Origin: Rhodoferax saidenbachensis
GTDB lineage: Bacteria; Pseudomonadota; Gammaproteobacteria; Burkholderiales; Burkholderiaceae_C
Assembly (NCBI RefSeq): GCF_001955715.1
Contig: NZ_CP019239.1
Location: 2,728,001-2,792,000, forward strand
Reading direction: 5' to 3'
DNA length: 64,000 nucleotides
Shown here: positions 42,762 through 51,314 of the stretch, in pieces
How the letters are laid out: the number at the start of each line of letters is the position of its first letter
Numbering within the stretch: the first letter of the stretch is position 1
The notes under the pieces: model-generated
Seen by the model: the letters and a program-made list of their open reading frames with translations, nothing else
Databases searched by the model: none
What the model was told of the DNA's origin: nothing
Translations under genes and position numbers: made by a program

Positions 42762-43819
42762 ACATCACTTCACCCGCAACACACACCGTGGAAACCATTG
42801 AACTGACACGCGGCTACCGCATACCCCGCATCATCCGCGGCGGCTGGCAACTGGCCGGCGACCATGGTGAAGTAAACCGCGAACGCGCGCTGACCGACAT
42901 GGCTGCGTTTGTTGCAGTCGGCCTGAACACGGTGGACGGTGCAGACATTTACACCGGCGTCGAAGCCATGTACGGCGAGTTCAATGCACGCCAACGTGTA
43001 GCCAACACAAGTCGGTTGCAAGTGCACACCAAATTCGTGCCCGACTATGGTGACTTGGCCCACGTCGATGAAGCGTATGTCCGCCGCATCGTGACGCGTT
43101 CCTTGCAGCGCTTGCAGGTTGAACAACTCGACTTGGTGCAGTTCCACTGGTGGGATTACCAGACCGGTGATTTTGTCGCTGTGGCCCAGACCCTGAACAC
43201 GCTGCGCAAGGAAGGCCTTATCGCTCACCTGGGTGGTACCAACTTCGACACGGCGTCCACACAAGCCATGCTGCAGGCAGACGTGCCACTGGTCAGCATG
43301 CAGGTGCAGTACTCGCTGCTCGACCGGCGTCCCGCGCACACACTCGCGGGTCTGGGTGCGCGCCATGGCATGCATCTGCTGTGCTACGGCACGCTGGCCG
43401 GTGGCTTCCTGTCGGAGCGCTGGTTGAACCAGAGTGAACCCAACACGGACCTCGGCAATCGCTCACTCGTGAAATACAAACTCATCATTGAAGAGTTCGG
43501 AGGTTGGGCTGCATTTCAGACATTGCTGCGTGCACTCAAATCCATTGCAGACCGGCATGGTGTGAGCATTTCCACCGTCGCCACGCGCTGGGTACTCGAT
43601 CAACCGGCAGTGGCTGCTGCCATCGTCGGTGCGCGTTATGGCGACCACATTGGCGACGCACTGAATGTTTTCACATTGAAGCTGGACTCTGCGGATCACG
43701 CATTGTTAGGCCCCATTCTTGCTACATCACCAGGGCCTGGTGGAGACACCTACAGCCTGGAACGTGACAAGACCGGTCCCCATGGCCGGATCATGAAATA
43801 CGACTTGAATAAAACCTGA
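42758..43819 (+). CDS. Aldo/keto reductase
   Basis: A 353-residue TIM-barrel NADPH-dependent oxidoreductase. The catalytic tetrad is complete: Asp60 and Tyr65 (VDGADIYTG), Lys92 (HTKF) and His130 (QFHWWD). The cofactor region is near IVGARYGDHI (about 290-300). It is closely related to the AKR half of the fusion protein at 45130-46623 (both have the QFHWW motif, LLDRR and an A-T-RWVL-QPAVAAAI block), so the operon contains a diverged pair. Substrate unknown. Confidence 0.9.
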   Translation: MNITSPATHTVETIELTRGYRIPRIIRGGWQLAGDHGEVNRERALTDMAAFVAVGLNTVDGADIYTGVEAMYGEFNARQRVANTSRLQVHTKFVPDYGDLAHVDEAYVRRIVTRSLQRLQVEQLDLVQFHWWDYQTGDFVAVAQTLNTLRKEGLIAHLGGTNFDTASTQAMLQADVPLVSMQVQYSLLDRRPAHTLAGLGARHGMHLLCYGTLAGGFLSERWLNQSEPNTDLGNRSLVKYKLIIEEFGGWAAFQTLLRALKSIADRHGVSISTVATRWVLDQPAVAAAIVGARYGDHIGDALNVFTLKLDSADHALLGPILATSPGPGGDTYSLERDKTGPHGRIMKYDLNKT

Positions 43820-43852
43820 CCCCCCTTTGACTTAACCACCGGAGAAATGACC

Positions 43853-45133
43853 ATGCGCCTGCTTCTTACCTCGACAGCCCTCGCGATGTTGACACTCGCT
43901 GCCTCGCCCAACGCGTCGGCCCAAACACCCTCCTGCACCAACACGGTTGGCATGGTGGTTTCACTCACCGGAGCTGCGGGTCGTTATGGACAAGCTGCCA
44001 GCAAATCCGTGGAGCTGGCATTCAACGAACTGAACAAAGCAGCCGGTGCCCAAGGCATTGCCGGATGCAAACTCGCATTTGATCTGCGCGACGCACAAAG
44101 CCAGGGCTCCGTGGCGGTAGACCAGGCGCGCCAACTGGTCGACCTGAAGAAGGTACCTGCCATCATTGGCGGCATCATCAGCTCGGTGTCGGTACCCATG
44201 GTGACATCGGTCACAGCACCTGCCGGTGTCGTGCAAATTTCCCCCGCATCTTCCACACCATCACTGACAACTTTGGCTGTTGAAGGCAAAACCAAAGGCT
44301 GGTTCTTCCGCACCATCACCAGCGATGCACTGCAAGGCACCGCCGCCGCCAAGTACGCACTGGACCAGGGCATGACGACCCTGTCCATCATCCACGTCAA
44401 CAATGATTTTGGCGTGAACATGGTGAACGAATTCCGCCGTGCCTACCTGGGCCTGGGCGGCAAGATTATTGACGTCACACCCTACAACCCCGAGCAATCG
44501 TCGTACAACGCAGAAGTCACCAAGACCATCAAGAACGAGCCACCCGCGCTGTACTTCATTGGTTACCCCGGCGACGGCACCACCATCGTGCGCACCTGGA
44601 TTCAGCAAGGCGGCACCAAACGCATCCTGCTCAATGACGGCATGAACGCCGCCGACTTCATCAAGGGTGTTGGCCCGCAATACCTGACCGAGGCCTTTGG
44701 TACCTCCTCCGGCACCACGACCACTCCATCCACCGAATACTTCGCCAAGGCCTACCCCGCCATGAGCGGTGGTTTTGATGCAGGCGCACCCGCTGCAGAC
44801 CGCGCATTTGATGCAGCCGCCATTCTGGGGCTGGCTATCGCACAAGCAGGCAAATTCGAATCCGCAGCCATTCGTGATGCGATTCGCAAAGTCACAGAGC
44901 CAGGTGGTGAAGTGGTCTACGCAAGCCCCCAAGGTTTTGCCCGTGCATTGCAGTTGATCAAGGACAAGAAACCCGTGCGTTACGTGGGCGTCATTGGTGC
45001 TGTTCAGTTTGACAAGAACGGCGACATCGCAGGCCCTTTCCGCACTTGGCGCATCACCAAGGGTGAAGTCACCACGGTAGGCCAGATCTCGACCGAAGAC
45101 GTGCAAGCGATTCAAGTCAAACTGACCAAATGA
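43853..45133 (+). CDS. ABC transporter substrate-binding protein (branched-chain amino-acid type)
   Basis: A 426-residue periplasmic binding protein of the Leu/Ile/Val-binding type (Peripla_BP_6). It has a Sec signal peptide (hydrophobic core LLLTSTALAMLTLA, cleavage after ASA), then VGMVVSLTGAAGRYGQAASK and the second-lobe GGIISSVSVPMVTSVTAPAG. I prefer the second of two close ATGs because GGAG then stands eight bases away. Gene order puts it between the two AKR genes and upstream of LivGFHM, so it supplies the transporter's specificity; the ligand is unknown and need not be an amino acid. Confidence 0.92.
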   Translation: MRLLLTSTALAMLTLAASPNASAQTPSCTNTVGMVVSLTGAAGRYGQAASKSVELAFNELNKAAGAQGIAGCKLAFDLRDAQSQGSVAVDQARQLVDLKKVPAIIGGIISSVSVPMVTSVTAPAGVVQISPASSTPSLTTLAVEGKTKGWFFRTITSDALQGTAAAKYALDQGMTTLSIIHVNNDFGVNMVNEFRRAYLGLGGKIIDVTPYNPEQSSYNAEVTKTIKNEPPALYFIGYPGDGTTIVRTWIQQGGTKRILLNDGMNAADFIKGVGPQYLTEAFGTSSGTTTTPSTEYFAKAYPAMSGGFDAGAPAADRAFDAAAILGLAIAQAGKFESAAIRDAIRKVTEPGGEVVYASPQGFARALQLIKDKKPVRYVGVIGAVQFDKNGDIAGPFRTWRITKGEVTTVGQISTEDVQAIQVKLTK

Positions 45134-46623
45134 GCAAGACTGTTCCAACCTCTGGCGCGCTCCGCCCCGAGCGCGCCATGCTGGCCCCTGGCCTGGAGAT
45201 ATCGCGCATCGTGACCGGCCTCTGGCAAGTGGCCGACATGGAGCGCAGTGGCACGCTGCTGGACCCGCAAGCGGGTGCAGCAGCGATGAAGGCCTATGCC
45301 AGCGCCGGTTTCGATACCTTTGACATGGCGGACCACTACGGTTCATCCGAAGTCATCACCGGAACACTGCTGAAGTCGCCCGACGGCGCAGGCGTGCGGG
45401 CTTTCACCAAATGGTGCCCGCCCCCGGGCCCCATGACGGCTGAGGTGGTGCGCACCGGCGTGCAACGCGCGCTGGACCGCATGCAGACCGATTGCATCGA
45501 CCTGATGCAATTCCACTGGTGGACCTTTGAAGACCCGCGCTACCTCGACGCCATGCAAGAGCTGGCCAAGCTGCGCGAAGAAGGGCTCATTGCCCACCTC
45601 GGTCTGGCCAACTTTGACACCGCGCACCTGCGGCTGCTACTGAGCGAAGGCATTCCCATCGCCAGCAACCAGGTCTGCATGTCCTTGCTGGACCGGCGTG
45701 GCAACGAAGCCATGGCCACGCTGTGTCAGGAACGCGGCGTCAAGCTGCTGGCCTACGGCGTGTTGAGCGGCGGCTTCCTGAGCGACCGCTGGGTCGGCGC
45801 TGCCGAGCCAGCCGCCGTTAACGACTGGAGCAAGATGAAGTACCAACGCTTCATCCACGCCGTCGGTGGCTGGGAAGCGCTGCAAGGCGTGCTGCGTGCA
45901 GCGCAGCAGATCGGGCGCAAACATGGCGTGTCCGTGTCGAATGTCGCCACGCGCTGGGTGCTGGAGCAACCCGCCGTGGCGGCGGTGATTCTCGGCGCAC
46001 GACTCGGCGAATCGGAACACCGTGCCGACAACCTCAAGCTGTTCAACTTCGCGCTGGACGCAGATGACTACACCGTGTTGTCCAAGTCCTTTGCCAACAC
46101 CCAACGCCTCAACGGCGATTGCGGTGACGAATACCGCCGCCCTCCGTTCCTGACCGCCTCGGGCGACCTGAGCCACCACCTGGACGCCGTGCCACCGCTG
46201 TGGCCACGCCAACCGGTGGCCGGCAAACCCGACCGCTGGTATGTGGACACCGGCAGCGTGTGGGAACCCCTGGCGGGTTATGCACGCGCGGTGCGTGATG
46301 GCAACCGCATCATGGTGTCAGGCACCACCGCCACACACGGCAGTGGTCGCGTGATTGGCAAGGGTGATGCAGCGGTGCAAGCCAGCTACATCATCGACAA
46401 AATCATCGCCAGCATCAAAGCCCTGGGCGGGCAAGTGGAAGACGTGGTGCGCACCCGCATCTACCTCACCAACGCCAACGACTGGCAGGCCGTGAGCACG
46501 GTGCACGGCAGCTACTTTGGAAACATCCGCCCCGCCAACACCATGCTGCAGGTTGCCGCACTGATTGGTGACGGGTATCTGGTCGAAATAGAAGCCGAGG
46601 CCATTGTTCATGACACCCACTGA
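45130..46623 (+). CDS. Aldo/keto reductase-RidA fusion protein
   Basis: A 497-residue two-domain protein. The N-terminal AKR domain (about 10-320) has a full tetrad: Asp65, Tyr70 (DMADHYG), Lys94 (TKWC) and His129 (QFHWWT). A linker follows, then a RidA/YjgF-type domain (about 365-495; YARAVRDGNRIMVSGTTATH, VVRTRIYLTNANDW, VEIEAEAIV). The Arg needed for imine hydrolysis in classical RidA is Asn470 here (RPANTMLQ), so this domain probably binds rather than deaminates a substrate, as in the non-deaminating Rid subfamilies. Overlaps its neighbours on both sides (4 bp and 14 bp), so it is embedded in the transporter operon. Confidence 0.9.
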   Translation: MSKTVPTSGALRPERAMLAPGLEISRIVTGLWQVADMERSGTLLDPQAGAAAMKAYASAGFDTFDMADHYGSSEVITGTLLKSPDGAGVRAFTKWCPPPGPMTAEVVRTGVQRALDRMQTDCIDLMQFHWWTFEDPRYLDAMQELAKLREEGLIAHLGLANFDTAHLRLLLSEGIPIASNQVCMSLLDRRGNEAMATLCQERGVKLLAYGVLSGGFLSDRWVGAAEPAAVNDWSKMKYQRFIHAVGGWEALQGVLRAAQQIGRKHGVSVSNVATRWVLEQPAVAAVILGARLGESEHRADNLKLFNFALDADDYTVLSKSFANTQRLNGDCGDEYRRPPFLTASGDLSHHLDAVPPLWPRQPVAGKPDRWYVDTGSVWEPLAGYARAVRDGNRIMVSGTTATHGSGRVIGKGDAAVQASYIIDKIIASIKALGGQVEDVVRTRIYLTNANDWQAVSTVHGSYFGNIRPANTMLQVAALIGDGYLVEIEAEAIVHDTH

Positions 46624-47383
46624 ACCCCTGCTGGTGGTGGACCGCATTGCCAAGAACTTTGGCGGCCACCAGGCAGTGGACAACGTCTCCTTCCAACTGG
46701 CCGCCGGTGCCATCGGCGGGCTGATAGGCCCCAATGGGGCCGGCAAGACCACCCTGTTCAACTGCCTGGCAGGCTTCCTGAAGCCCACCTCGGGCTCCAT
46801 CACGCTCGGTGGGCAAGCCATCGCAGGGCGCGGCGCCTACGCGGTGTTCCAGGCAGGCCTGGGACGCACCTTTCAGATACCGCGCCCCTTCCCTGAAATG
46901 AGTGTGCTCGATAACGTCATGGTGGCCCCCTCAGGCCAATTGGGTGAGCGCTTCTGGGCCAACTGGCTGCAACCGGCGCGTGTGCGCGAGCAGGAACGCA
47001 AGACGCTGGAGGCCGCACGGTATTGGCTCGATTTTGTTGGCCTGACCGCATTGGCAGACCAGCCTGCGCGCATCCTGTCGGGTGGTCAGCGCAAGCTGCT
47101 GGACCTGGCGCGCGTGATGGTGACCCAGCCCAAGCTGGTGTTGCTCGATGAGCCCGGTGCCGGTGTCAACCCGGCGCTGCTGGACCAGATTGTCGACAAG
47201 GTGGCCACGCTCAACGCACAAGGCGTGACCTTCCTGATCATCGAACACAACATGGACCTCGTGGCCTCGCTGTGCAACCCCGTGATGGTCATGGCGCAAG
47301 GTGCATTGATCATGTCCGGCCAGGCCGACACCGTACTCAAGGACCCGCAGGTGATTGAAGCTTATCTGGGGACCACCGCATGA
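46610..47383 (+). CDS. livG: ABC transporter ATP-binding protein, LivG type
   Basis: A 257-residue ATPase subunit of a branched-chain-amino-acid-type importer. It shows Walker A GPNGAGKTT, the Q-loop region GRTFQIPRPFPEMSV, the signature LSGGQRKLLDLARV, Walker B LVLLDEPGAG and the switch His in LIIEHNMD. It lacks nothing essential. It overlaps the AKR-RidA fusion by 14 bp and livF by 4 bp. The symbol reflects family position, not proven substrate. Confidence 0.92.
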   Translation: MTPTEPLLVVDRIAKNFGGHQAVDNVSFQLAAGAIGGLIGPNGAGKTTLFNCLAGFLKPTSGSITLGGQAIAGRGAYAVFQAGLGRTFQIPRPFPEMSVLDNVMVAPSGQLGERFWANWLQPARVREQERKTLEAARYWLDFVGLTALADQPARILSGGQRKLLDLARVMVTQPKLVLLDEPGAGVNPALLDQIVDKVATLNAQGVTFLIIEHNMDLVASLCNPVMVMAQGALIMSGQADTVLKDPQVIEAYLGTTA

Positions 47384-48132
47384 CGACCACCCTACCCGCA
47401 CTGCAGGTCGAATCCCTGGAAGCCGGCTACGAGCCCGGCCTGTCCATCGTTCGCGGTGCCTCATTGACCGTTCAGACGGGCGAAATCGTGGCCGTGCTGG
47501 GCCCCAACGGCGCCGGCAAATCCTCTTTCGTCAAAGCCGTCGCCGGACTGGTGCCCATCACCGGTGGGCGCAACCTGCTCTTCGGTCGCGACATCACGAA
47601 AACGCCCGCACACCGCATGGTGTTCGAAGGCCTGGCCTTTGTGCCGCAAACCGAAAACGTCTTCGTGAACCTCAGCGTGGGTGAAAACCTGGAACTCGCC
47701 GCCGCCCTGATGAAGGCCGACCGCCGCGAACGGCTGGACCCCATCTACGCCATGTTCCCGGACCTGGCACGCCAACAGAAATTTCTGGCCGGTCAACTCT
47801 CGGGCGGACAGCGCCAGATGCTGGCCGTGGCCCGCGCACTCATCGCGCGCCCGCAGCTCCTGATCCTGGACGAACCCTCGGCCGGCCTCAGCCCCAAACT
47901 GGTGGAGCAGGTCTTCGCCAAATTGCGTGAAGTGCGCGACAGCGGCATCACCGTGCTGCTGGTGGAGCAAAACGTCAAGGCCGCTCTGGCCCTGGCCGAC
48001 CGCGCCGCGATTCTGGTCGAAGGGCGCGAACGCATTGTGGGCACCAGCGCCGAACTGCTGGACGACGAACGCATCGCCGCGCTCTACCTCGGCCGCCACA
48101 CCGGCAAACAAGCGGCAAAGGAAACAACGTAA
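47380..48132 (+). CDS. livF: ABC transporter ATP-binding protein, LivF type
   Basis: A 250-residue ATPase partner of LivG. Walker A is GPNGAGKSSFVKAVAG, the Q-loop region FVPQTENVF, the signature LSGGQRQMLAVARAL, Walker B LLILDEPSAGLSP and the switch LLVEQNVKAAL. It overlaps livG by 4 bp and its TAA stop shares a base with the livH start. Confidence 0.92.
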   Translation: MTTTLPALQVESLEAGYEPGLSIVRGASLTVQTGEIVAVLGPNGAGKSSFVKAVAGLVPITGGRNLLFGRDITKTPAHRMVFEGLAFVPQTENVFVNLSVGENLELAAALMKADRRERLDPIYAMFPDLARQQKFLAGQLSGGQRQMLAVARALIARPQLLILDEPSAGLSPKLVEQVFAKLREVRDSGITVLLVEQNVKAALALADRAAILVEGRERIVGTSAELLDDERIAALYLGRHTGKQAAKETT

Positions 48133-49049
48133 TGCTACAAATCATTGCCGACGGATTGATCATCGGCTCCGTGATCGCACTCGGAGCCATCGGTCTGAGC
48201 ATGACCCTGTCAATCGTGCGCTTCTCCAACTTCAGCCATGGCGAACTGCTCGGCTGGGGTGCCTACCTGGCGCTGGTGGCCTCCACCACGCTGACCGCCA
48301 TCAACAGCCAATGGGCCGAGCCGCTGGGGCCGTTTTCCTTTGGCTGGTCGCTGCTGGCCGCTGTGGTCGTCGCGGCCGTGCTGACCGCGCTCATGGCGCT
48401 GCTGATGGACACCATCCTGTTCAAGCGGCTGCGCAAACAAGGCACGATCACCCTGGTCATCGCCAGCTTTGGCGCAGCGCTGGTGCTGCGCAACCTGCTG
48501 CTGTTTTGGCAAGGTGGAGTGCCGCAGTATTTTTCGGAGAACCTGCAAATCGCCATCGCCGTGTTGCCCCGCTCCATCGCGGGCGGCTTGCGGTTTACGC
48601 CCGATCAACTTTTCATCCTGGTGCTGGCACTGGTCACCGTGACCGGGCTGCATCTTTTCCTGCGCCTCAGCACGCTGGGTCGCTCCATGCGTGCGGCCTC
48701 CATCAACCCCGGTCTGGCACGTGTGGCCGGTATTGACCCCGAGCGCATCCTGCGCGCCACCTGGCTCATTGGCGGCGGGCTCGCGGCACTGGCGGGCGTG
48801 TTTGCCGGCATCACCGCGCAACTGCGGCCCAACATGGGTGTGGAGTTGCTGCTGCCCCTGTTTGCGGCCGTGATTCTGGGCGGCATTGGCTCTATCTGGG
48901 GCGCCGTGTTGGGCGGGCTGATCGTCGGGCTGGCCGAGAGCGTGGCCGTGACGGTGATAGGTGCTGAGTACCGCAGTGCGGCGGCGTTCATGGTCCTCAT
49001 CGCCATCCTGATGGTCAAGCCCAATGGCATTTTCGGGGAGAAAAACTGA
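48132..49049 (+). CDS. livH: ABC transporter permease, LivH type
   Basis: A 305-residue inner-membrane permease with about eight hydrophobic segments. Family motifs are GLSMTLSIVRFSNFSHGELL near 20-40 and the cytoplasmic loop RAASINPGLARVAGIDPERI near 190-210 that contacts the ATPases. Start and stop share single bases with livF and livM, indicating tight coupling. Confidence 0.92.
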   Translation: MLQIIADGLIIGSVIALGAIGLSMTLSIVRFSNFSHGELLGWGAYLALVASTTLTAINSQWAEPLGPFSFGWSLLAAVVVAAVLTALMALLMDTILFKRLRKQGTITLVIASFGAALVLRNLLLFWQGGVPQYFSENLQIAIAVLPRSIAGGLRFTPDQLFILVLALVTVTGLHLFLRLSTLGRSMRAASINPGLARVAGIDPERILRATWLIGGGLAALAGVFAGITAQLRPNMGVELLLPLFAAVILGGIGSIWGAVLGGLIVGLAESVAVTVIGAEYRSAAAFMVLIAILMVKPNGIFGEKN

Positions 49050-49993
49050 TGGAAAACTTCACGGGCTGGCTGTCCTACGCCAGCTTCTTCCTGGTCTTCG
49101 CATCGGCCTACGCCATCATCACGCTGGGCCTGAATCTGCAGTGGGGCTTCACCGGTCTTTTTAATGTCGGCGTGGCCGGTTTTGTGGCCATTGGTGCCTA
49201 CACCTCGGCCCTGGTCACCACGCCTGCAGCGGCAGACCGCATGGCGGGCTTCGGCTGGCCAGTAGCGGTGGGCATGGTCTGCGCCATGCTGGCCACGGGT
49301 CTGGTCGGTCTGGTGGTCGGCGCCCTGGCGCTGCGGTTGCGGCACGACTATCTGGCCATCACCACCTTCGGCATTGCCGTCACCATCCAGGTCATCGCCA
49401 ACAACGCCACTCCCCTCACCGGCGGCCCGTTCGGTGTGCAGTTCATCCCCAAGCCCATGCAGGCCTGGCTGGGCACCGGCCTGGGCTGGACGATGGCCTA
49501 CCTGGCGCTGTGCCTGACCCTGCTGGCGCTGGTGTACTGGGCGCTCCAGAGCCTGGCCCACAGCCCCTGGGGCCGCGTGCTGCGTGCCATCCGCGAGGAC
49601 GAAGACGCGGCAGCCTCGCTGGGCAAACGTGCCTTTGTGTTCCGCCTGCAAAGTTTTGTGATCGGCAGCATGCTGATGGGCCTGGGCGGCGCGTTGTACG
49701 CACACTTCGTCGGCTTCATCGCACCCGAGGACTTTTTGCCCATCCTGACCTTCCAGCTCTGGGCCATGCTGATCGTGGGCGGCTCCGGCAACAACCGCGG
49801 CGCCATCCTCGGGGCCTTCGTGGTCTGGTTCTTCTGGACTACGGCCGGCAGCGTGATGCGAGAGCTGATCCCGCAAGCCCACCAGGCCCGCGCTGCGGCG
49901 CTGCAAGTGGTGCTGATTGGCGCGTTGATTGCACTCATGCTGGTGCTGCGCCCACGGGGCATCTTGGGGGAGAAACTGGCCGTCAGCCGGTAG
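49049..49993 (+). CDS. livM: ABC transporter permease, LivM type
   Basis: A 314-residue permease partner of LivH. It shows LNLQWGFTGLFNVGVAGFVA near 28-47, LRLRHDYLAITTFGIAV near 92-108 and the coupling loop RVLRAIREDEDAAASLGKRA near 176-195. Last gene of the operon; followed by a repeat copy and a terminator. Confidence 0.92.
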   Translation: MENFTGWLSYASFFLVFASAYAIITLGLNLQWGFTGLFNVGVAGFVAIGAYTSALVTTPAAADRMAGFGWPVAVGMVCAMLATGLVGLVVGALALRLRHDYLAITTFGIAVTIQVIANNATPLTGGPFGVQFIPKPMQAWLGTGLGWTMAYLALCLTLLALVYWALQSLAHSPWGRVLRAIREDEDAAASLGKRAFVFRLQSFVIGSMLMGLGGALYAHFVGFIAPEDFLPILTFQLWAMLIVGGSGNNRGAILGAFVVWFFWTTAGSVMRELIPQAHQARAAALQVVLIGALIALMLVLRPRGILGEKLAVSR

Positions 49994-49995
49994 TT

Positions 49996-50058
49996 TTATG
50001 ACGAAATAGGCCTCTAGCCCTTATGGAATGTGCGCAAGCAGCTATTGATTTAATAGCA
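49996..50058 (+). repeat. Dispersed short repeat, near-consensus copy after livM
   Basis: Reads TTATGACGAAATAGGCCTCT, then AGCCCTTATGGAATGTGCGC, then AAGCAGCTATTGATTTAATAGCA. This copy, with those at 54018 and 58137, defines the consensus used to recognise the copies within genes. The 3' part can form a small hairpin (TGCTATTAAAT/ATTTAATAGCA type). Confidence 0.8.
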
Positions 50059-50083
50059 ATTAGGTAACAAACTGCGCACCCCA

Positions 50084-50121
50084 CGCCGCCCTACCGTTAT
50101 TCAGGGGCGGCGTTTTGTTTT
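50084..50121 (+). terminator. Rho-independent terminator of the liv-type operon
   Basis: CGCCGCCC (50084-50091) pairs with GGGCGGCG (50105-50112), followed by TTTTGTTTT. It terminates the plus-strand operon; the minus-strand side has no T run. Confidence 0.8.
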
Positions 50122-50558
50122 CAGGTGCTGTGCAGGATGAAGTGCGCGCGGCGGTGGCGGATACGCCAGCCTTCCGGCGTGTGTTCCAGCGTGTCGATGA
50201 ACTCGCCCACCTGTGCCATGGCATCGGTCGGGCGGCCTTTGGGCGTGTGGGCCGCACTGTGCCGGCCTGACCACAGCAGCACCTTGCAGCGCGACTGGGC
50301 CGTGTCGGTGGCCTCGTCCAGCGCCACCGTGTGGTTGCTGATCAGGTGTTGCGTCAGGCGGTCCGGGTCACGCGCGGCGTAGGCCTGCGCAATGGCCGCC
50401 CTGCCCTGCAACACGCTGCCATCGGGGCGCACCAGTTCGCCGTCTTCCAGAAAGAGCGCGGCAAAACCCGCCGCGTCACCGCTGTCCACCGCATCGGCCG
50501 TGCGCAACACCAGGTCGCGGCATTCGGCCTCTGCGGCCAGTTGGGCCAGCGACTTCAT
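50121..50558 (-). CDS. NTF2-like/SnoaL-like protein
   Basis: A 145-residue protein of the NTF2-like fold (SnoaL_4 type). The typical N-terminal helix LAAEAECRDLVLRTADAVDS, then AGFAALFLEDGELVRPDGSV, and a C-terminal strand pattern GWRIRHRRAHFILH are seen. Members are isomerases, hydrolases, dehydratases or small subunits of ring-hydroxylating dioxygenases, so the reaction is open. Last gene of the minus-strand set; it starts 2 bp after the alpha/beta hydrolase gene. Confidence 0.8.
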   Translation of the reverse strand: MKSLAQLAAEAECRDLVLRTADAVDSGDAAGFAALFLEDGELVRPDGSVLQGRAAIAQAYAARDPDRLTQHLISNHTVALDEATDTAQSRCKVLLWSGRHSAAHTPKGRPTDAMAQVGEFIDTLEHTPEGWRIRHRRAHFILHST

Positions 50559-50560
50559 GG

Positions 50561-51286
50561 CTACGCCGCCGTGCGCTGCAGCCAGCGTGTCAGGCTTTGC
50601 GCCACAGCTTCGGGCCGCTCCATCAGGGACATATGGCCCGCGTCCTCAATCACATCCAGCACCGCGTGGGGTGCGAGCTTCTGCATGTCCGCATGCTGCG
50701 CGGGGGTGGACCAGGCGTCCTGCGCACCACACAACAACAGCGTGGGCACGGTCAGCGTGCACAGCACGTCTGACGCATCAGGCCGCGCCAGCAGCGCTTC
50801 GATCTGGGCGGCAAACACACCGGCACTCTTGCGCGCAAACATCGCCACCACCGATTCAATCAACACCGTATCCTGCACACGCGCGGGGTGCACCATGCCC
50901 TGCACCCAGGTCTGCGCCATGGCCCGCACACCCTGCATACGGGCGATGTCCAGCAGGGCGTGGCGCTTGGCCGCCTCTTGCGCGCCCGCATCACCGGCCG
51001 GGCGTGGCAGATGCCCCGTGTCCAGCAGTGCCAGGTGCGTCACGCGTTGTGGCGCCAGGCGCACCACTTCCAGCGCCGCACGCCCGCCCATCGAATGCCC
51101 CGCCAGCGCAAAGTATTCCGTGGGCGCCTGCTGCAACACCAGCTCGGCCATGGCCGTGATGCTGTTGGCCATGCCGTAGTCGATCACACGGGGCGTCGTA
51201 CCCGCAGGCAAATGCGGGTACAGCGACGCCCAGGCCTCGTCATCACACATCAGGCCGGGCAACAAAATCAGCGTGGAAGAAGTCAT
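50561..51286 (-). CDS. Alpha/beta-fold hydrolase
   Basis: A 241-residue serine hydrolase. The nucleophile elbow is GHSMGG (Ser65), the acid is likely Asp in LLCGAQDAWSTP (about 200) and the base His in DAGHMSLME (about 222). No signal peptide. It lies 28 bp downstream of the PhyH-type gene. The substrate class (ester, lactone, amide or C-C bond) cannot be told. Confidence 0.87.
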   Translation of the reverse strand: MTSSTLILLPGLMCDDEAWASLYPHLPAGTTPRVIDYGMANSITAMAELVLQQAPTEYFALAGHSMGGRAALEVVRLAPQRVTHLALLDTGHLPRPAGDAGAQEAAKRHALLDIARMQGVRAMAQTWVQGMVHPARVQDTVLIESVVAMFARKSAGVFAAQIEALLARPDASDVLCTLTVPTLLLCGAQDAWSTPAQHADMQKLAPHAVLDVIEDAGHMSLMERPEAVAQSLTRWLQRTAA

Positions 51287-51314
51287 GGTGAAGAGGTCCT
51301 TGGGGTTGAAAAAG

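Noticed and set aside
45130..46623. The idea that the AKR-RidA fusion results from a sequencing error joining two genes
   Set aside because: The frame is continuous with a plausible linker, no stop or ribosome site lies between the domains, and both neighbouring genes overlap its ends.
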